64,000 nucleotides of DNA from Bacillota bacterium (GTDB taxonomy: Bacteria > Bacillota > Clostridia > Oscillospirales > Oscillospiraceae). Position 1 is the first letter of the stretch; the number at the start of each line of letters is the position of its first letter. The DNA is taken from contig JAETQY010000009.1 of assembly GCA_021770445.1 (NCBI GenBank), forward strand, positions 1 through 64,000, in the 5' to 3' direction. A program made the position numbers and the translations under genes. Below are positions 62,694-64,000 of the stretch, piece after piece. The notes below the pieces were generated by a model. The model had not been told where the DNA came from. It was given only the letters and a program-made list of their open reading frames with translations, and made no database searches.

Positions 62694-63404
62694 ATGCTCA
62701 GCAGTCTTATCAATGTTTTAATTGCCGCTTTCGCCGCCGTTTCCGTGGGCCTGAGCGGCTGTCGATCCCTGCTCCCTCCGCCCTACGACTACTCCCAGCC
62801 CGTTCCCCAGAGCGAGCAGCGGGAGGATTCCTGGTTTGAGGACAGCGCCGTGATCGGCCACTCCCTGATGGAGGGCTTTGAGGGGTTCTCCAAGGTGGAC
62901 GCCGACATCCACTTTTTCACCGATACCGGGATCTCCGCCGAGAGGGCCGCGGACTACAGCAAGTTCGATTTGCCGGACGGCGGGACCGGCACCCTGGCGG
63001 ACGGCCTGAGACAGAAGGAGTTCAGCAAGATCTATATCATGCTGGGGGTAAACGAGATCACCACCTCCAAGGATAAGCTGAAGCAGAATATGGCCAACCT
63101 GATCCAGATCGTCCGGGACGATCAGCCCGAGGGCGTCCCCATCTACGTTCTGAACCTCACCCCCACCACCAGGAAAAAGTCGGACAGCTCCGATTTCAAC
63201 CAGAAGAACGTCAAGCGGCTGAACGAGGCCCTGGCTGAGCTGTGTGAGGAACAGGAGTGCTATCTGGTGGACCTGTGGTCTTGCTTCGCCGACGAGGAGG
63301 GCTATCTCCCGGAGGAGAAGTCCACCGACGGCGTCCACCTCAAGGCCGCGCAGTACCGGGTCATGGCCGATTTTCTCCTGTGCCACACCGTGGAGGAACA
63401 ATAG
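62694..63404 (+). CDS. SGNH/GDSL-type lipoprotein
   Basis: About 236 residues from ATG 62694. N-terminal lipobox LSGC (Cys about residue 23). Then AVIGHSLMEGF (the first SGNH block with GHS instead of GDS), IMLGVNEITTSKD with the Asn, and STDGVHLKAAQYRVMADFL with the catalytic Asp-x-x-His. Likely a cell-surface esterase or polysaccharide deacetylase-type hydrolase. The Ser is kept. Confidence 0.8.
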   Translation: MLSSLINVLIAAFAAVSVGLSGCRSLLPPPYDYSQPVPQSEQREDSWFEDSAVIGHSLMEGFEGFSKVDADIHFFTDTGISAERAADYSKFDLPDGGTGTLADGLRQKEFSKIYIMLGVNEITTSKDKLKQNMANLIQIVRDDQPEGVPIYVLNLTPTTRKKSDSSDFNQKNVKRLNEALAELCEEQECYLVDLWSCFADEEGYLPEEKSTDGVHLKAAQYRVMADFLLCHTVEEQ

Positions 63405-63410
63405 AGGATC

Positions 63411-63436
63411 CCCCGGCGTCAGCCGGGGAATTTTTC
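63411..63436 (+). terminator. terminator after the SGNH gene
   Basis: CCCCGGC-GTCA-GCCGGGG followed by AATTTTTCT. Confidence 0.9.
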
Positions 63437-63458
63437 TGCGCCGGGGAGAAAAAAGCCC

Positions 63459-63510
63459 TTGACAACTTCCGTGGTTTGTGGTAAAACTTCGATAGTAAGT
63501 TATAACTAAC
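63459..63510 (+). promoter_or_regulatory. feo promoter and palindromic operator
   Basis: TTGACA (63459-63464), 17-bp spacer, TAAAAC (63482-63487). Just downstream, at 63495-63510, a near-perfect palindrome GTAAGTTATAACTAAC overlaps the start of transcription; it is the likely site of a metal-responsive repressor of the DtxR or Fur type. Confidence 0.65.
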
Positions 63511-63528
63511 TGTTTGGGAGGAAGCCAT

Positions 63529-64000
63529 ATGGAGAAGCGGACCCTGGAGGACCTGGCCCCCGGCCAGAGCGGGACCATCCTGTCGGTGGGCAACAGATCG
63601 GGGACGGTGAAGCGCCGGCTGGTGGACATGGGCCTCACCCCGGGTACCGAGGTGAAGGTGACCAAGATCGCCCCCCTGGGCGACCCTATCGAGGTCACCC
63701 TGCGGGGGTATGAGCTGTCTCTGCGCAAGGCGGACGCCGCCCAGATCGTCATGGGCCAGCCCCGGCCCCGGGGGACCGGCGCGGCCCGGGCGGCCATGAC
63801 CCGCCGGGACCCGGAGACCGCCCGCCGTCAGCTCCGGGCCCACGAGCACGAGTTGGAGGAGCACAGCGGCCGCTACGACCCCGCTGAGCACGACAAGCGT
63901 ACCATGCGCATCGCCCTGGCGGGCAACCCCAACTGCGGCAAGACCACCCTGTTCAACGCCCTCACCGGCTCCAACCAGTACGTGGGCAACTGGCCCGGCG
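63529..64000 (+). CDS. feoB: FeoA-FeoB fusion ferrous iron transporter, partial
   Basis: ATG 63529 with GGGAGG seven bases before. Residues 1-75 are FeoA (SH3-like, [34 protein letters not shown]). After a charged linker the FeoB G domain begins ([20 protein letters not shown]), and the window ends inside it. FeoA-FeoB fusions are common in Clostridia. Imports Fe2+. Confidence 0.92.
   Translation, partial: MEKRTLEDLAPGQSGTILSVGNRSGTVKRRLVDMGLTPGTEVKVTKIAPLGDPIEVTLRGYELSLRKADAAQIVMGQPRPRGTGAARAAMTRRDPETARRQLRAHEHELEEHSGRYDPAEHDKRTMRIALAGNPNCGKTTLFNALTGSNQYVGNWPG

Overview
The window is a high-GC Firmicute chromosome segment carrying most of an integrated phage. Host genes on the right (spoIIP, zapA, mreCD/penicillin-binding protein 2, a DUF6809/HTH pair, feoA-feoB fusion) point to a spore-forming gut member of the Oscillospiraceae. 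That is inference from gene content; no 16S or ribosomal gene is present.

Positions 1 to about 46,140 are prophage, and its left end lies outside the window. Read on the minus strand from about 38 kb down to 1, the order is: early regulators and recombination (PD-(D/E)XK exonuclease, coiled-coil protein, RecT/Bet), replication (DnaD-like organizer, DnaC-like ATPase, RusA), a long run of small genes (zinc ribbons, PP-loop sulfotransferase-like, HD, ASCH), an ArpU-like late regulator, a ParB-like protein with a TET-associated-type glycosyltransferase and a nucleotide-sugar dehydrogenase, terminase, a portal fused to a Nudix domain, head genes, neck, contractile sheath and tube, a frameshifted tail chaperone, tape measure, a Pam3-like baseplate, tail fibre, and at the left edge an Avd-like protein typical of diversity-generating retroelements. 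This is a myovirus-type prophage. Lysis genes and any reverse transcriptase would be further left.

The immunity region (38.2-39.1 kb) has divergent HTH genes. Beside the repressor, on the plus strand, lie a possible PD-(D/E)XK nuclease and a large serine recombinase. A second early block of eleven small minus-strand genes (41.7-45.9 kb) runs from the right end. A 14-bp dyad, consensus TTRCY-NNNN-GGTAA, recurs at eight mostly intergenic places. In two near-identical promoters (38.57 and 45.99 kb) it fills the spacer between -35 and -10, so it is the likely repressor operator. A 28-bp promoter-like motif occurs upstream of the head operon and of the packaging operon. A probable small RNA on the plus strand is antisense to the late-operon leader.

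The right attachment junction falls inside miaB: its first 42 codons (through the TYGC of the MTTase domain) remain at 46,139-46,264 and then run into phage DNA, so the lysogen lacks an intact 5' end of this tRNA-modification gene unless the phage excises.

From 46.4 kb rightward everything is ordinary chromosome on the plus strand, apart from one divergent small regulator pair: SpoIIP, a calcium-type P-type ATPase, ZapA, U32 peptidase, a LuxE/LuxC acyl-reductase pair without luciferase, dUTPase, a DUF2262 protein, Maf-MreC-MreD-PBP2 (cell-wall elongation), an Mrp-type Fe-S ATPase, an SGNH lipoprotein and a FeoA-FeoB fusion cut by the window edge. A composite repeat (hairpin, TGGTTA/TGGTAC hexamers, then GGACnnTCC palindromes every 11-12 bp) occurs twice inside the prophage, at 6.0 and 39.8 kb.
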